Assembly: GCF_001544875.2 (NCBI RefSeq)
Contig: NZ_FCOA02000014.1
Location: forward strand, 120,067-184,066
Direction: 5' to 3'
DNA from: Caballeronia hypogeia
Lineage (GTDB): Bacteria > Pseudomonadota > Gammaproteobacteria > Burkholderiales > Burkholderiaceae
Length of the DNA stretch: 64,000 bases
The notes beneath the pieces were generated by a model. That model ran no database searches, was not told the origin of the DNA, and saw only the letters and a list, made by a program, of their open reading frames with translations. Positions 16,722-24,972 of the stretch are shown piece after piece; position 1 is the first letter of the stretch; every line of letters begins with the position of its first letter. A program made the translations under genes and the position numbers.

Positions 16722-17416
16722 TACAGTGCCTCGCCTTCTGCCAGCATGCCGACCGCGCGCAGTTCCTTCTCGACCCACGCCGGACGCACGTCGCCCTTCA
16801 TGATGCCGGCGATGCGCGCGGTTTCGCCATCGAGCTTCTTCTGCGCCAGATCGATGATGCGCGCCACGTCCTGACGCGGAATCACGACGACGCCGTCCGC
16901 ATCGCCGACGACGAGATCGCCGGGATTGACCGCCGTGCCGCCGAGCGAGATCGGCGAGTTGACGAGGCCCGCGACGCTCTTGGTCGGGCCGCACGGATTC
17001 AGGCCGGCCGAGAAGATCGGATAGTCGCCGTTCGCGAGTTCGTGCGCGTCGCGCACGGCGGCGTCGATGATGATGCCGGCGATGCCGCTCGCCTTCGCTT
17101 GCGCCGCCATGATTTCGCCGAGCAGCGCGCAGCTGATGTCGCCCTTGCCGTCGACGACGATCACGTCGCCCGGCTTCGCGATGGCCAGCGCCGCGTGAAT
17201 CGCCAGGTTATCGCCCTGCCGCACTTCGACGGTGATCGCCGGACCGGCGACTTTCATCTTCGCCGACAGCGGCTTCACGCGGCCGTGCACCGTGCCGCGA
17301 CGGCCGGCGACGTCGGCCAGGATCGCTGCCTGATATTTGGCGGCGGCTTCGACGAGTTCGGGCGACACGCGCTCGATATTGCGATTGATCGGGTTACCTG
17401 CCGGAGTCGTGCTCAT
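16721..17416 (-). CDS. RraA-like / HMG-CHA aldolase family protein
   Basis: A 231-residue protein with the RraA fold: VDGKGDISCALLGE around 92-105 and IIIDAAVRDAHEL around 115-130 match the Gly-Asp, Arg-Asp signature of 4-hydroxy-4-methyl-2-oxoglutarate/4-carboxy-4-hydroxy-2-oxoadipate aldolases, which release pyruvate; some members only regulate RNase E. The catabolic context favours the aldolase role. ATG 17416 has GAGGTGAG close upstream; a GTG nine bases earlier is possible. It is first in the minus-strand cluster and faces the IclR gene across a 158-base operator region. Confidence 0.82.
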   Translation of the reverse strand: MSTTPAGNPINRNIERVSPELVEAAAKYQAAILADVAGRRGTVHGRVKPLSAKMKVAGPAITVEVRQGDNLAIHAALAIAKPGDVIVVDGKGDISCALLGEIMAAQAKASGIAGIIIDAAVRDAHELANGDYPIFSAGLNPCGPTKSVAGLVNSPISLGGTAVNPGDLVVGDADGVVVIPRQDVARIIDLAQKKLDGETARIAGIMKGDVRPAWVEKELRAVGMLAEGEAL

Positions 17417-17437
17417 GGATCTCACCTCAAGTTGATC

Positions 17438-17454
17438 GTTGTACTGTGTACAAC
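17438..17454. promoter_or_regulatory. GTTGTAC-TGT-GTACAAC operator before the RraA operon
   Basis: A perfect 7-3-7 inverted repeat 22 bases upstream of the RraA ATG. Its GTAC core recurs at 17460-17463 and in the two repeats near the IclR gene (17518-17551), which ties it to the same regulator. Position this close to the start suggests repression. Confidence 0.65.
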
Positions 17455-17517
17455 AGTGGTGTACTAAGTGAAACCACTTTAAAGCACGCGGCGTAGCGAG
17501 GCCACTAGCGTTAACCC

Positions 17518-17562
17518 TTTTACGGTGTACATCGACGTTTTACCCTGTACAATATCGGGTAA
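17518..17562. promoter_or_regulatory. Tandem 14-bp repeats phased by 20 bp before the IclR gene
   Basis: TTTTACGGTGTACA (17518-17531) and TTTTACCCTGTACA (17538-17551) are direct repeats exactly 20 bp apart, two helical turns. The second also overlaps an inverted repeat TTACCC-N11-GGGTAA (17540-17562). They end 12 bases before the IclR start, fitting autoregulation and cooperative binding of IclR dimers on one face of the DNA. Confidence 0.6.
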
Positions 17563-17574
17563 CTTTGTTCGGGG

Positions 17575-18294
17575 ATGAGTCGAATGGGAAACGACGGAGT
17601 CGCGGCGGTAGAGAAGGCTTTATCGCTGCTGGATTGCTTCAGGCCCGGTGCGGAGTCGCTGTCGCTTGCCGCGATGGCGCAGGCGTCCGGCATGCACAAG
17701 ACAACCGTGTATCGGCTGATGAACTCGCTCGAGCGAATGGGCTACGTCGTGCGCTCGCAGTCGGGCAACTACTCGCTCGGGCATCGCGTGCTGTATCTGG
17801 GCAAACTCTTCGAGCAGTCGTTCCAGTTGTCCGCAGTGGTCGAACCGGCGCTGTACGAACTCGCTGCCGCGACGAAGGAAAGCGCATCGTACTACGTGCT
17901 CGATAACGGGCAGCGCTTGTGTCTGTTCCGCGCGGAGCCATCGGAAGGGCTGCGCGAAACGCGTCTCGCCGGCACGGCGTTTCCGCTCGACGATACCGCG
18001 ATCAGCCAGGTCATTCGTTACTGGGGACTCGGCGAGCCGATTTACGATGCGCCGCCCGAGATGCCGCTCTTCACGTCCGGCGCGCGCGACTCGCACACGG
18101 CCGCGTTCGCGACGCCGGTTTTCGGCGCCGGCGACAAATTCATGGCCGCGCTCACCCTGTCCGGACCCGCGTCGCGACTGAACGCGGCGCAGGCAACGGG
18201 CGAACTGGTCGCGCCTCAGCTCCGGACGGCGGCTGATTTGTCGCGAAGACTCGGCGCGAGCGTGCGGTTCTGCGAAAGCATGTACGGCGTCTGA
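17575..18294 (+). CDS. IclR family transcriptional regulator
   Basis: A 239-residue regulator with an N-terminal winged helix (VEKALSLLDCFRPGAESLSLAAMA, MHKTTVYRLMNSLERMGYV, about residues 10-58) and the IclR effector domain beyond 80. An alternative ATG nine bases later has better spacing from the GGGG at 17571-17574, so the first three residues are uncertain. It is divergent from the RraA/dehydrogenase/SMP-30/MFS operon and is its obvious regulator, presumably responding to the substrate or an intermediate. Its 3' end is convergent with the DadA-like gene, 20 bases away. Confidence 0.9.
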   Translation: MSRMGNDGVAAVEKALSLLDCFRPGAESLSLAAMAQASGMHKTTVYRLMNSLERMGYVVRSQSGNYSLGHRVLYLGKLFEQSFQLSAVVEPALYELAAATKESASYYVLDNGQRLCLFRAEPSEGLRETRLAGTAFPLDDTAISQVIRYWGLGEPIYDAPPEMPLFTSGARDSHTAAFATPVFGAGDKFMAALTLSGPASRLNAAQATGELVAPQLRTAADLSRRLGASVRFCESMYGV

Positions 18295-18314
18295 CCGCCC
18301 GATCACGCCTTCGA

Positions 18315-19571
18315 TCAGCCGAAGCGCGTCATCGAGAAAGGCGCAAGCACGGATGGCGACTGGCCCAGACATATCGCCTCGGCGAGCAGCCGTCCGGTCG
18401 TCGCGGAAGAAGTCAGTCCGAGATGACCGTGACCAAATGCCAGCCAAAGTCCCGGATGCCGTGGGACGGCGCCCAGCACGGGCATCGAGTCGGGCATGCA
18501 GGGACGATGGCCCATCCACGTGGTCGAACCGCCCAGCAGATCGAGGGCCGGCAAACCTTTCTTCGCATGCCGCGCCAGGAGAGCGGCGCGGCGCTGATTC
18601 GGCTCTCGCACGAGGCCGCCGAACTCGACCGTGCCGGCAATTCGCAAACCCGTGTCCATTGGCGTGATAAAGACCTTGCGATCCGCGAGCACGACGGTGC
18701 GCGACAAGCGTGTGCCGCTCTCCGGCACATGCACGTGATATCCGCGCTGCGTTTCGAGCGGCACACGCACCCCGAGCGGCGCGAGCAATTGCGCGGACCA
18801 CGCACCCGCGGCGATGGCGACGTCGCGCGCGAACAACGGCGCATCGCCGGTTTCGATCCGCCAGCCATCGCCGGACGGACGGATCGCCCTGACGTCGGCG
18901 CGCACGATCGACACGCCCGCTTGCGCAACGGTTCGCGCGATCGCGAGCGCGTAGCCGTGCGGATTGGTGACGGAGTGATCGTTCTCGAGGAAAAGGCCGA
19001 ACGCGTACGCCTTCGAGACATCCGGCTCCATCTCCTCTATTTCCGCACGCGACAGGCGCCTGAGCCGCATTCCGTGCCCCTGCTTGATCGCCCATCCGAG
19101 CGCGTCCTTCGCGTACTGCGCCTCCGACGGGTACAGATGCAACTGCCCGTTCGTGCGCAGCTTCGTCGCATAACCGACTTCCGCCGCGAGCTGCCGCTGA
19201 TCGGTCTCCGCGCTTCGGAAAAACGCGGCGAGCGACGCCGCGATCTCGCGCACGCGCGCTTCGCGCGCGGCGCGTACGAAGCGCCAGAGCCAGTCCGCCG
19301 CTTGCGGCAGATAGCCCGGCGGCAGATAGAGCGGGCCGTCGGGATCGCGGATCATCGCAAGCGTGCTTTTCAGGACGCCGGGCATCGCGAGCGGCGCGAC
19401 GGAGTGAAACGACAGCGCGCCCGCATTGCCCATCGAACATTGCGAAGCGGGTTCGGCCCGATCGATGATCGTCACGCGCCGCCCGTGCTTGCGCAGGTGA
19501 TGCGCGAGCGCGAGACCGATCACGCCCGCGCCGACGACTGCCACATCGATTGGTTCAGAAGAGGAAGGCAT
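18315..19571 (-). CDS. FAD-dependent D-amino-acid dehydrogenase-like oxidoreductase (DadA type)
   Basis: A 418-residue DAO-fold enzyme. The dinucleotide motif VVGAGVIGLALAHHL is at 12-26, followed by IIDR for ribose binding; CSMGNAGALS and the late GHRPCMPDSMPVLG, then GHGHLGLT, are DadA-type blocks. It oxidises D-amino acids or related amines to the 2-oxo acid, passing electrons to the respiratory chain. It follows the IclR gene (19633) in the same direction, so it may belong to that cluster. The true dadA of Burkholderia is usually next to the alanine racemase, which is absent here, so this is probably a specialised paralogue. Confidence 0.82.
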   Translation of the reverse strand: MPSSSEPIDVAVVGAGVIGLALAHHLRKHGRRVTIIDRAEPASQCSMGNAGALSFHSVAPLAMPGVLKSTLAMIRDPDGPLYLPPGYLPQAADWLWRFVRAAREARVREIAASLAAFFRSAETDQRQLAAEVGYATKLRTNGQLHLYPSEAQYAKDALGWAIKQGHGMRLRRLSRAEIEEMEPDVSKAYAFGLFLENDHSVTNPHGYALAIARTVAQAGVSIVRADVRAIRPSGDGWRIETGDAPLFARDVAIAAGAWSAQLLAPLGVRVPLETQRGYHVHVPESGTRLSRTVVLADRKVFITPMDTGLRIAGTVEFGGLVREPNQRRAALLARHAKKGLPALDLLGGSTTWMGHRPCMPDSMPVLGAVPRHPGLWLAFGHGHLGLTSSATTGRLLAEAICLGQSPSVLAPFSMTRFG

Positions 19572-19632
19572 CGAGTTTGGTCGAAAGTCAGACGGTCAGA
19601 TCCACGGCCTCGCGTTCGCGCGCACGGCGCGT

Positions 19633-20478
19633 CTATTCCACCCGACGCCGCGTCGAAATGGCCGACGCGGTCGAAATCACCAGATCGGCGAAGCGTCGCT
19701 CGTCCCGGTCGGCCTGCCATCGCGATCTCGCCACTGCGATGTTCACGGCGCCGATGCCGCGTCCGTGCGCGTTCGTGATCGCCGCCGCAGTCGAAATGTC
19801 GCTGACGAAGTATTCGTCCTCCGTGTGCGCGTAGCCCTGCTTGCGGATCTGCGCGATACGCTCCCTGATCTTGCGCGGCTGGTAGACGGTGGACGCCGTA
19901 TAGGGCACGAGATTGGTGCGCGAGAGGATGTCGTCGATTTCGCCATCGGCAAGCGTCGCGAGAATCGCGAGTCCCGGGGCCGTGCAGTAAGCGGGCAGGC
20001 GCGAGCCGGTGATCACGTGCGCATTGAACACGTTGCGGCTCACGATGCGCAGGACGAACACGATATCCGTATCGTCGAGCACGGTCAGGTTGGTCGCCTC
20101 TTCCGTCTCCGAGCCGAGCTGCTGCAGATAAGGCGTCGCGCGGCTCACGAGATCGTTCGACGTGAGATAGTGATAAGTGAAGTCCAGCAGCCGCGGGGAG
20201 AGTTCGTACTTGCGGCTGTCGGGGTCCTTGAAGAGATAGCCGAGCGCGGCGAGCGTGTAAGTGAAACGCTGCGTCGCGCTCATGTCGAAGCCGGTGAGCG
20301 ACGCGATCTCGGAGAGCGACAACTGACGCTTGGTGCCGTCGAAGGCGGTGAGCACCTTCATCGCCTTCTCGACGGACTGCACATACAGCGAAGACGCGCT
20401 CGGATCGGCCGCCTCTCCTCGCGCAGAAACCGCGGGGCTCTTGCGCTTGCGCGGAACTTTGGGCTCGTCGCTCATCAC
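19633..20478 (-). CDS. IclR family transcriptional regulator
   Basis: A 281-residue IclR protein with a Lys/Arg-rich N-terminal extension of about 25 residues, a winged helix (VEKAMKVLTAFDGTKRQLSLSEIA, MSATQRFTYTLAALGYL) and the effector domain to the end. Two adjacent ATG codons could start it. It is last in the run crotonase, ABC importer, acyl-CoA ligase on the minus strand. Its promoter carries two copies of a 15-bp site also found before the crotonase gene, pointing to autoregulation plus control of the whole cluster. Confidence 0.9.
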   Translation of the reverse strand: MMSDEPKVPRKRKSPAVSARGEAADPSASSLYVQSVEKAMKVLTAFDGTKRQLSLSEIASLTGFDMSATQRFTYTLAALGYLFKDPDSRKYELSPRLLDFTYHYLTSNDLVSRATPYLQQLGSETEEATNLTVLDDTDIVFVLRIVSRNVFNAHVITGSRLPAYCTAPGLAILATLADGEIDDILSRTNLVPYTASTVYQPRKIRERIAQIRKQGYAHTEDEYFVSDISTAAAITNAHGRGIGAVNIAVARSRWQADRDERRFADLVISTASAISTRRRVE

Positions 20479-20505
20479 TATTTGTCTTTCGGTTCGTTGC
20501 GGAAT

Positions 20506-20541
20506 TATCGCATAGCCCTAACAGCCTATCTGTATCCGATA
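20506..20541. promoter_or_regulatory. Two operator copies before the IclR gene
   Basis: TATCG-CATAG-CCCTA (20506-20520) and TATCT-GTATC-CGATA (20527-20541) match, in opposite orientation, the palindrome TATCG-CATAC-CGATA found at 26854-26868. They start 21 bp apart, about two helical turns. They fill nearly all of the 64-base gap between the acyl-CoA ligase stop and the IclR start. Confidence 0.65.
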
Positions 20542-20542
20542 A

Positions 20543-22081
20543 CTAGCCTCCGCGCGCTAGGCGATCCCATGCGTTCTCCACGCTGCGCGGCAGCAGATGC
20601 TTCTTGATGCGCTCGCTCGCCGTAAGCTCGAAACTTTCCACCGCGCGGTAATAGCGCGGCAACTGAAAGCTCGCGAGCCGCTCGCGCGCCCACGCATGCA
20701 GGGTCGCCCATTCGACCGGCTCGCCCTCGAACTGGACGTTGAGCAGAATATCCTGTTCGCCGATCGGCGACGCCACCCCGATCGCCGCGCTCGCGCGAAT
20801 CGCCGGATGCGCCGCGAAGATACGCTCGATCTCCCATGCCGACACGTTCTCGCCGCGCACGCGCATGCTGTCCGTCTGCCGGCCGATGAAGAAAAGATCG
20901 CCGTCGGCATCGCGCCGGGCGCGGTCGCCCGTGTGCAGCCTGCCGTTGCGCAACGCGGAGCGGGTTGCGTCGGGATTCTTCAGATAGGTCGGCAGGAACG
21001 TGCCTTCCACCTTGCTCGTCAGCACGATCTCGCCGGCTTCGCCTTCCTGCACCGGCTGGCCGTTTTCGTCGAGCAGTTCGACGTCGATCCACGGCAGTGC
21101 GCGGCCGATCGAGCCGGGCTTGCCGGTGGCGTTCATGGTCGCGAAGCTGGAGCATTCGGTCATGCCGTAGCACTCGCGCAGACGCACCTTGAGGCGTGCC
21201 TGGATCGGCTCCCATGCGGACGCGCTCACGCCCGCGCCCCAGGCCACGCGCAGCGTATGCGTGTCGGGCTGCGCGTCGTGCGGGAGTTGCATGAGGATAT
21301 CGAGCACGCCGCCGAGATAGTGGAGCTGCGTCGCGCCCGCGCGCGCGACCTGCGGCCAGAACTGCGACGCCGAGAAGCGCGGCACCGCGTGCAGCGTCAC
21401 CGCTTCGAGAAACGGCAGCAGCAGCATCTGCGCCCCGCCGATATGGCACAGCGGCTCCCACAGGAACAGCCGGTCACCGTCGCGGACGTCCGCGACCCGC
21501 AGCGCCGCCTCGCTCGCGATACGCATCATGCGATGCGTGAAGACGACGCCCTTCGGCGCGCCGGTCGTGCCCGACGTGTAGATCACGCACAGCGGATCGT
21601 GCACGTCGATGCGCGGCGTCGCGAATTCCGTGTTCGTGTCGCTCGCGTCGAACGCGGGCAGACGCAGACGCCGCGACGCGCCACAGTCGATCCGCGCGGT
21701 GATGTCGTCGAACTCGTCGTCGATGATGAAAAGCTTCGGCTCGGCGTGTTGCAGAAGGTATTCGAGGCCCGCGGCGCGAAGCTTGGTATTGACCGGCACC
21801 CAGACGAGGCCGCTTTGCACCAGCGCGTAGATCAGATGCACGTGCTCCGCGCTGTTGCCGAGCATCACGGCGACCCGGTCGCCCCGCGCGAGTCCGTGCT
21901 CCGCGAACCAGCGCTGCAGTTGCGCGATATGCCGCGCGACGTCCTCGCAGGTGATCGCGTGATCGTCGAAATGCGCGACGATGCGCGCGGGAGCGCGGCG
22001 CAATCCCGCCGAGAGCAAGGGCGCGCAGTCGAGTTCGTCCTCTGCGTGCCGGTGAGCGAAGTATTCTGAGTAACGATGCAT
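20543..22081 (-). CDS. AMP-forming acyl-CoA ligase (CaiC-like)
   Basis: A 512-residue ANL-superfamily enzyme. It shows the phosphate loop YTSGTTGAPKGVVF near 168-181, the GYGMTEC-type ECYGMTECSS, the hinge GDLFFIGRQTDSMRVRGE and the C-terminal catalytic Lys in SERIKKHLLPR. It makes an acyl-AMP from a carboxylic acid and ATP, then the CoA thioester. The domain layout resembles crotonobetaine/carnitine CoA ligases. Together with the crotonase and the ABC importer encoded upstream it would activate the imported acid for beta-oxidation-like steps. Substrate class unproven. Confidence 0.85.
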   Translation of the reverse strand: MHRYSEYFAHRHAEDELDCAPLLSAGLRRAPARIVAHFDDHAITCEDVARHIAQLQRWFAEHGLARGDRVAVMLGNSAEHVHLIYALVQSGLVWVPVNTKLRAAGLEYLLQHAEPKLFIIDDEFDDITARIDCGASRRLRLPAFDASDTNTEFATPRIDVHDPLCVIYTSGTTGAPKGVVFTHRMMRIASEAALRVADVRDGDRLFLWEPLCHIGGAQMLLLPFLEAVTLHAVPRFSASQFWPQVARAGATQLHYLGGVLDILMQLPHDAQPDTHTLRVAWGAGVSASAWEPIQARLKVRLRECYGMTECSSFATMNATGKPGSIGRALPWIDVELLDENGQPVQEGEAGEIVLTSKVEGTFLPTYLKNPDATRSALRNGRLHTGDRARRDADGDLFFIGRQTDSMRVRGENVSAWEIERIFAAHPAIRASAAIGVASPIGEQDILLNVQFEGEPVEWATLHAWARERLASFQLPRYYRAVESFELTASERIKKHLLPRSVENAWDRLARGG

Positions 22082-22109
22082 GTCTGAACCGATGGATAGA
22101 GCCCGAGGT

Positions 22110-23891
22110 TTAGCGCGCGCGGCGCTTGAGCCAGGAGGAAACCGCGACGACCAGCGCGATCAGGATGATGAGCGTCGTCGATACCGCCGCGAGCGTCGGC
22201 GTGATCGCAAGCTGAATGTCGTCCCACATCTGCTTCGGCAGCGTCGAATTGATGCCGCCGCTCACGAAGATCGCGATGGTCAGGTCGTCGAAGGACACGA
22301 GGAACGCGAACAGGAACGCAGCGGTCACGCTCGCCATCAGGAGCGGCAGCACGACCGACGTGATGCGCCGCAGCGGCGAGGCGCCCATCACGCGCGCCGC
22401 GTCGTCCAGACGCCAGTCGAACCGCTGGAAGCCCGCGGCGAGCGTCACGACCACGTAAGGAATCGCGAGCACCGTATGGCCGATGACGAGACCGAGATTC
22501 GTGCCGGTGAGCCCGAAGCGGCCGAAGAGATAGAGCAGGCCCACGGCCACGACGATGCGCGGCACGATCAGCGGAGCGACGAGCAGCGCGAACATCGGCT
22601 TGCTGGCGCGGCGCGGCATGCGCGTCATCGCGAGCGTTGCGCCGAAGCCCAGCAGAAGCGACAGCAGCGCGGTGCCCAGGCCCACTTCGAACGAACGGAT
22701 GATCGCGCTGTGCCACACCGGCGAATCCATGAACGTGCCGAACCAGCGCAAGCTGAAGGGCTTCGGCGGAAAGGCGATGTAATCGCTCTTCGTGAACGCA
22801 TACGGAATCACCGAGAGCACGGGCGCGACGAGCATCACCATGATCACGCAGGTGTACAGGCCGAGCGGGCTGGCGGCGCGCGCCGACGGCTCCGCGTGCG
22901 TCTTGCGCCGCATCATGAACGGCGCGAACACGCGCCCCGCCGTCATCAGCATGGCGAGCTTGAAACCCTGCGCGCGCGAGCTGCGCGAACGCTCCGTCAC
23001 TTCGCCGGTGAGCGAGGTCAGGCCGACCATGCGGTCATAGACGAAGAAGATGACGATCGAGCAGATCAGCAGCACGGTGGAGAGCGCGCCGGCGAAGCGC
23101 ATGTCGAAGAGTTCGAGCACGGACGAAATCACCAGTTGCGCGATCATCGTTTCCTTCGGCGAGCCGAGCAGCGCGGGCACGATGAAGAAGCCGAGGCTCG
23201 AAATGAACACGAGCAGCCCTGCCGCCGCCACGCCCGGCGACGACAGCGGCAGGAACACCGTGAAGAAGCTCGTGCTGCGCTCCGCCCCGAGCGTTTCCGC
23301 GGCTTGCGCGAGACGGTCGTCGATGCCGCGCATCACGGGGAGCATCGTCATCACGGCGAGCGGCAGCATCGAATGAACCATGCCGATGAGCACGCCCGTC
23401 AGCGACGGAATCGTGCCGGTCGTCTCGCGCACGAGGCCGAGCGACAGCGCGATGGTCGAGAGCACGCCGGTCTTCGAAAGCAGCAGCATCCACGCGTAGG
23501 TCTTGACGAGATAGCTGGTCCAGAACGGCAGCATGATCCACAGCAGCCAGCGTTCGCGCACGCGCTCCGACAGACGGCTCAGCATGTAGGCAACCGGATA
23601 GCCGAGCAGAATGGAAAGCGCCGCCGTCATGAACGAGATGGCGAAGGTGATCCACAAGACCTTGGCGTAGACGGGCGTGCGCGCGATGCGCTCGAACTGG
23701 GCAAGGCCGATCTGCCCGTCCGCGCCGACGAGGCCGCCTTGCAGGATCTCCCCGACCGGCACGATGAAGAACACCAGCAGGAAGAGCAGCGTCGGCAGGA
23801 TGGGCAGGAAGCGCATCAAACGCGCGAGCGCGACGGACCGGCCGCGCCGCGAGCTTGCGTTCTCGCGGTCCGCATGTAGAGCAATGGTCAT
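22110..23891 (-). CDS. Fused ABC transporter permease (PotB-PotC type, two permease domains)
   Basis: A 593-residue inner-membrane protein holding two complete binding-protein-dependent permease domains. The first (about 1-300) has the coupling loop EAA-like AAETLGAERSTSFFTVFLP; the second (about 315-590) has DDAARVMGASPLRRITSVVLP. In most spermidine/putrescine-type importers these are separate PotB and PotC proteins of about 280 residues; here one chain supplies both. A short charged linker (about 280-330) joins them. It lies nine bases after the ATPase gene. A related truncated permease remains at 27344-27612. Confidence 0.88.
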   Translation of the reverse strand: MTIALHADRENASSRRGRSVALARLMRFLPILPTLLFLLVFFIVPVGEILQGGLVGADGQIGLAQFERIARTPVYAKVLWITFAISFMTAALSILLGYPVAYMLSRLSERVRERWLLWIMLPFWTSYLVKTYAWMLLLSKTGVLSTIALSLGLVRETTGTIPSLTGVLIGMVHSMLPLAVMTMLPVMRGIDDRLAQAAETLGAERSTSFFTVFLPLSSPGVAAAGLLVFISSLGFFIVPALLGSPKETMIAQLVISSVLELFDMRFAGALSTVLLICSIVIFFVYDRMVGLTSLTGEVTERSRSSRAQGFKLAMLMTAGRVFAPFMMRRKTHAEPSARAASPLGLYTCVIMVMLVAPVLSVIPYAFTKSDYIAFPPKPFSLRWFGTFMDSPVWHSAIIRSFEVGLGTALLSLLLGFGATLAMTRMPRRASKPMFALLVAPLIVPRIVVAVGLLYLFGRFGLTGTNLGLVIGHTVLAIPYVVVTLAAGFQRFDWRLDDAARVMGASPLRRITSVVLPLLMASVTAAFLFAFLVSFDDLTIAIFVSGGINSTLPKQMWDDIQLAITPTLAAVSTTLIILIALVVAVSSWLKRRAR

Positions 23892-23900
23892 GACGATTCC

Positions 23901-24962
23901 TCAGGCGTGCAGCAGCGTCGTGCGATATGGGTCCCACATGAGGCCCACCTTGTCGCCGATGCGCGGCGACAGGCTGCGCTCGCAGCGCACGGTGAGCTCG
24001 CTGCCGTCGTTCATCGAGAGCTGCACGCGCGTGTCGCTGCCGAAGAACACGACATCGGAGATCGTGCCGTCGACGAAGCCGGTTTGCGGTTCGACCAGGC
24101 GCGGCGCTTCGGGGCGCACGAGCAAGGTGTGGCGCGTGGCGGGCGTAACTGGAGCGCTCATCGGCAGCGGTATGCGGCCGCCGGCCGCGAGCAGGATCGG
24201 TTCGCCGCCCGTGCCGCGCGCGTCGTCGAGCTCGCCTTCGAGCAGATTCGAATGGCCGATGAAACCCGCCGCGAAGCGCGTGGCGGGACGATCGTAGAGA
24301 TCGGCCGGCGTGCCCACCTGCTCGATGCGCGCCTGGTTCATCAGGCAGATGCGGTCGGACAGCGTGAGCGCTTCGTCCTGATCGTGCGTCACGTAGACGA
24401 AGGTCGCGCCGAGCTCCTTGTGCAGGCGGCGGATTTCGGCCTGCATGTGCTCGCGCAGCTTCTTGTCGAGTGCGCCGAGCGGTTCGTCCAACAGAATCAC
24501 CGAGGGGCGGTATGCAAAGCAGCGCGCGAGTGCGATGCGCTGCTGCTGCCCGCCCGACAACTCCTTCGGAAAGCGCTTCGCGTACTCGGTCATACGCACC
24601 ATCGCGAGCGCGTCGTCGACCGCCGCGCGCACTTCGTCGCGTGACTTGCGGCGCATGCGCAGACCGTACGCGACGTTGTCCCACACGCTCATGTGGGGAA
24701 ACAGCGCGTAGCTCTGAAACACCATGCCGATGCCGCGCTTGCCCGGCTCGACATGCGTGACGTCGCGCCCGTCGATCTCGATGCGTCCCGCGCTCGGCGC
24801 GACGAGCCCGGAGATCATCTGCAGCAGCGTGGTCTTGCCCGAACCCGAGGGACCGAGCAGCGTCAGGAATTCGCCGGCCTGCACGGCGAGGTCCGTCGGT
24901 TCCAGCGCGACCGAATCGCCGTAGCGCTTCGCAATGCCGATTGCCTCGAGTTTCGAGCTCAT
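23901..24962 (-). CDS. ABC transporter ATP-binding protein (PotA-like)
   Basis: A 353-residue ATPase: Walker A GPSGSGKT at 37-44, signature LSGGQQQRIALARCF, Walker B VILLDEPLGALD, and switch His in VYVTHDQDEAL, followed by a C-terminal TOBE-type domain (about 240-350). It powers import for the binding protein at 24973 and fused permease at 22110, which are directly adjacent. The extra regulatory domain is typical of the polyamine/iron/thiamine importer subgroup. Confidence 0.92.
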   Translation of the reverse strand: MSSKLEAIGIAKRYGDSVALEPTDLAVQAGEFLTLLGPSGSGKTTLLQMISGLVAPSAGRIEIDGRDVTHVEPGKRGIGMVFQSYALFPHMSVWDNVAYGLRMRRKSRDEVRAAVDDALAMVRMTEYAKRFPKELSGGQQQRIALARCFAYRPSVILLDEPLGALDKKLREHMQAEIRRLHKELGATFVYVTHDQDEALTLSDRICLMNQARIEQVGTPADLYDRPATRFAAGFIGHSNLLEGELDDARGTGGEPILLAAGGRIPLPMSAPVTPATRHTLLVRPEAPRLVEPQTGFVDGTISDVVFFGSDTRVQLSMNDGSELTVRCERSLSPRIGDKVGLMWDPYRTTLLHA

Positions 24963-24972
24963 GGTGAGGTCC

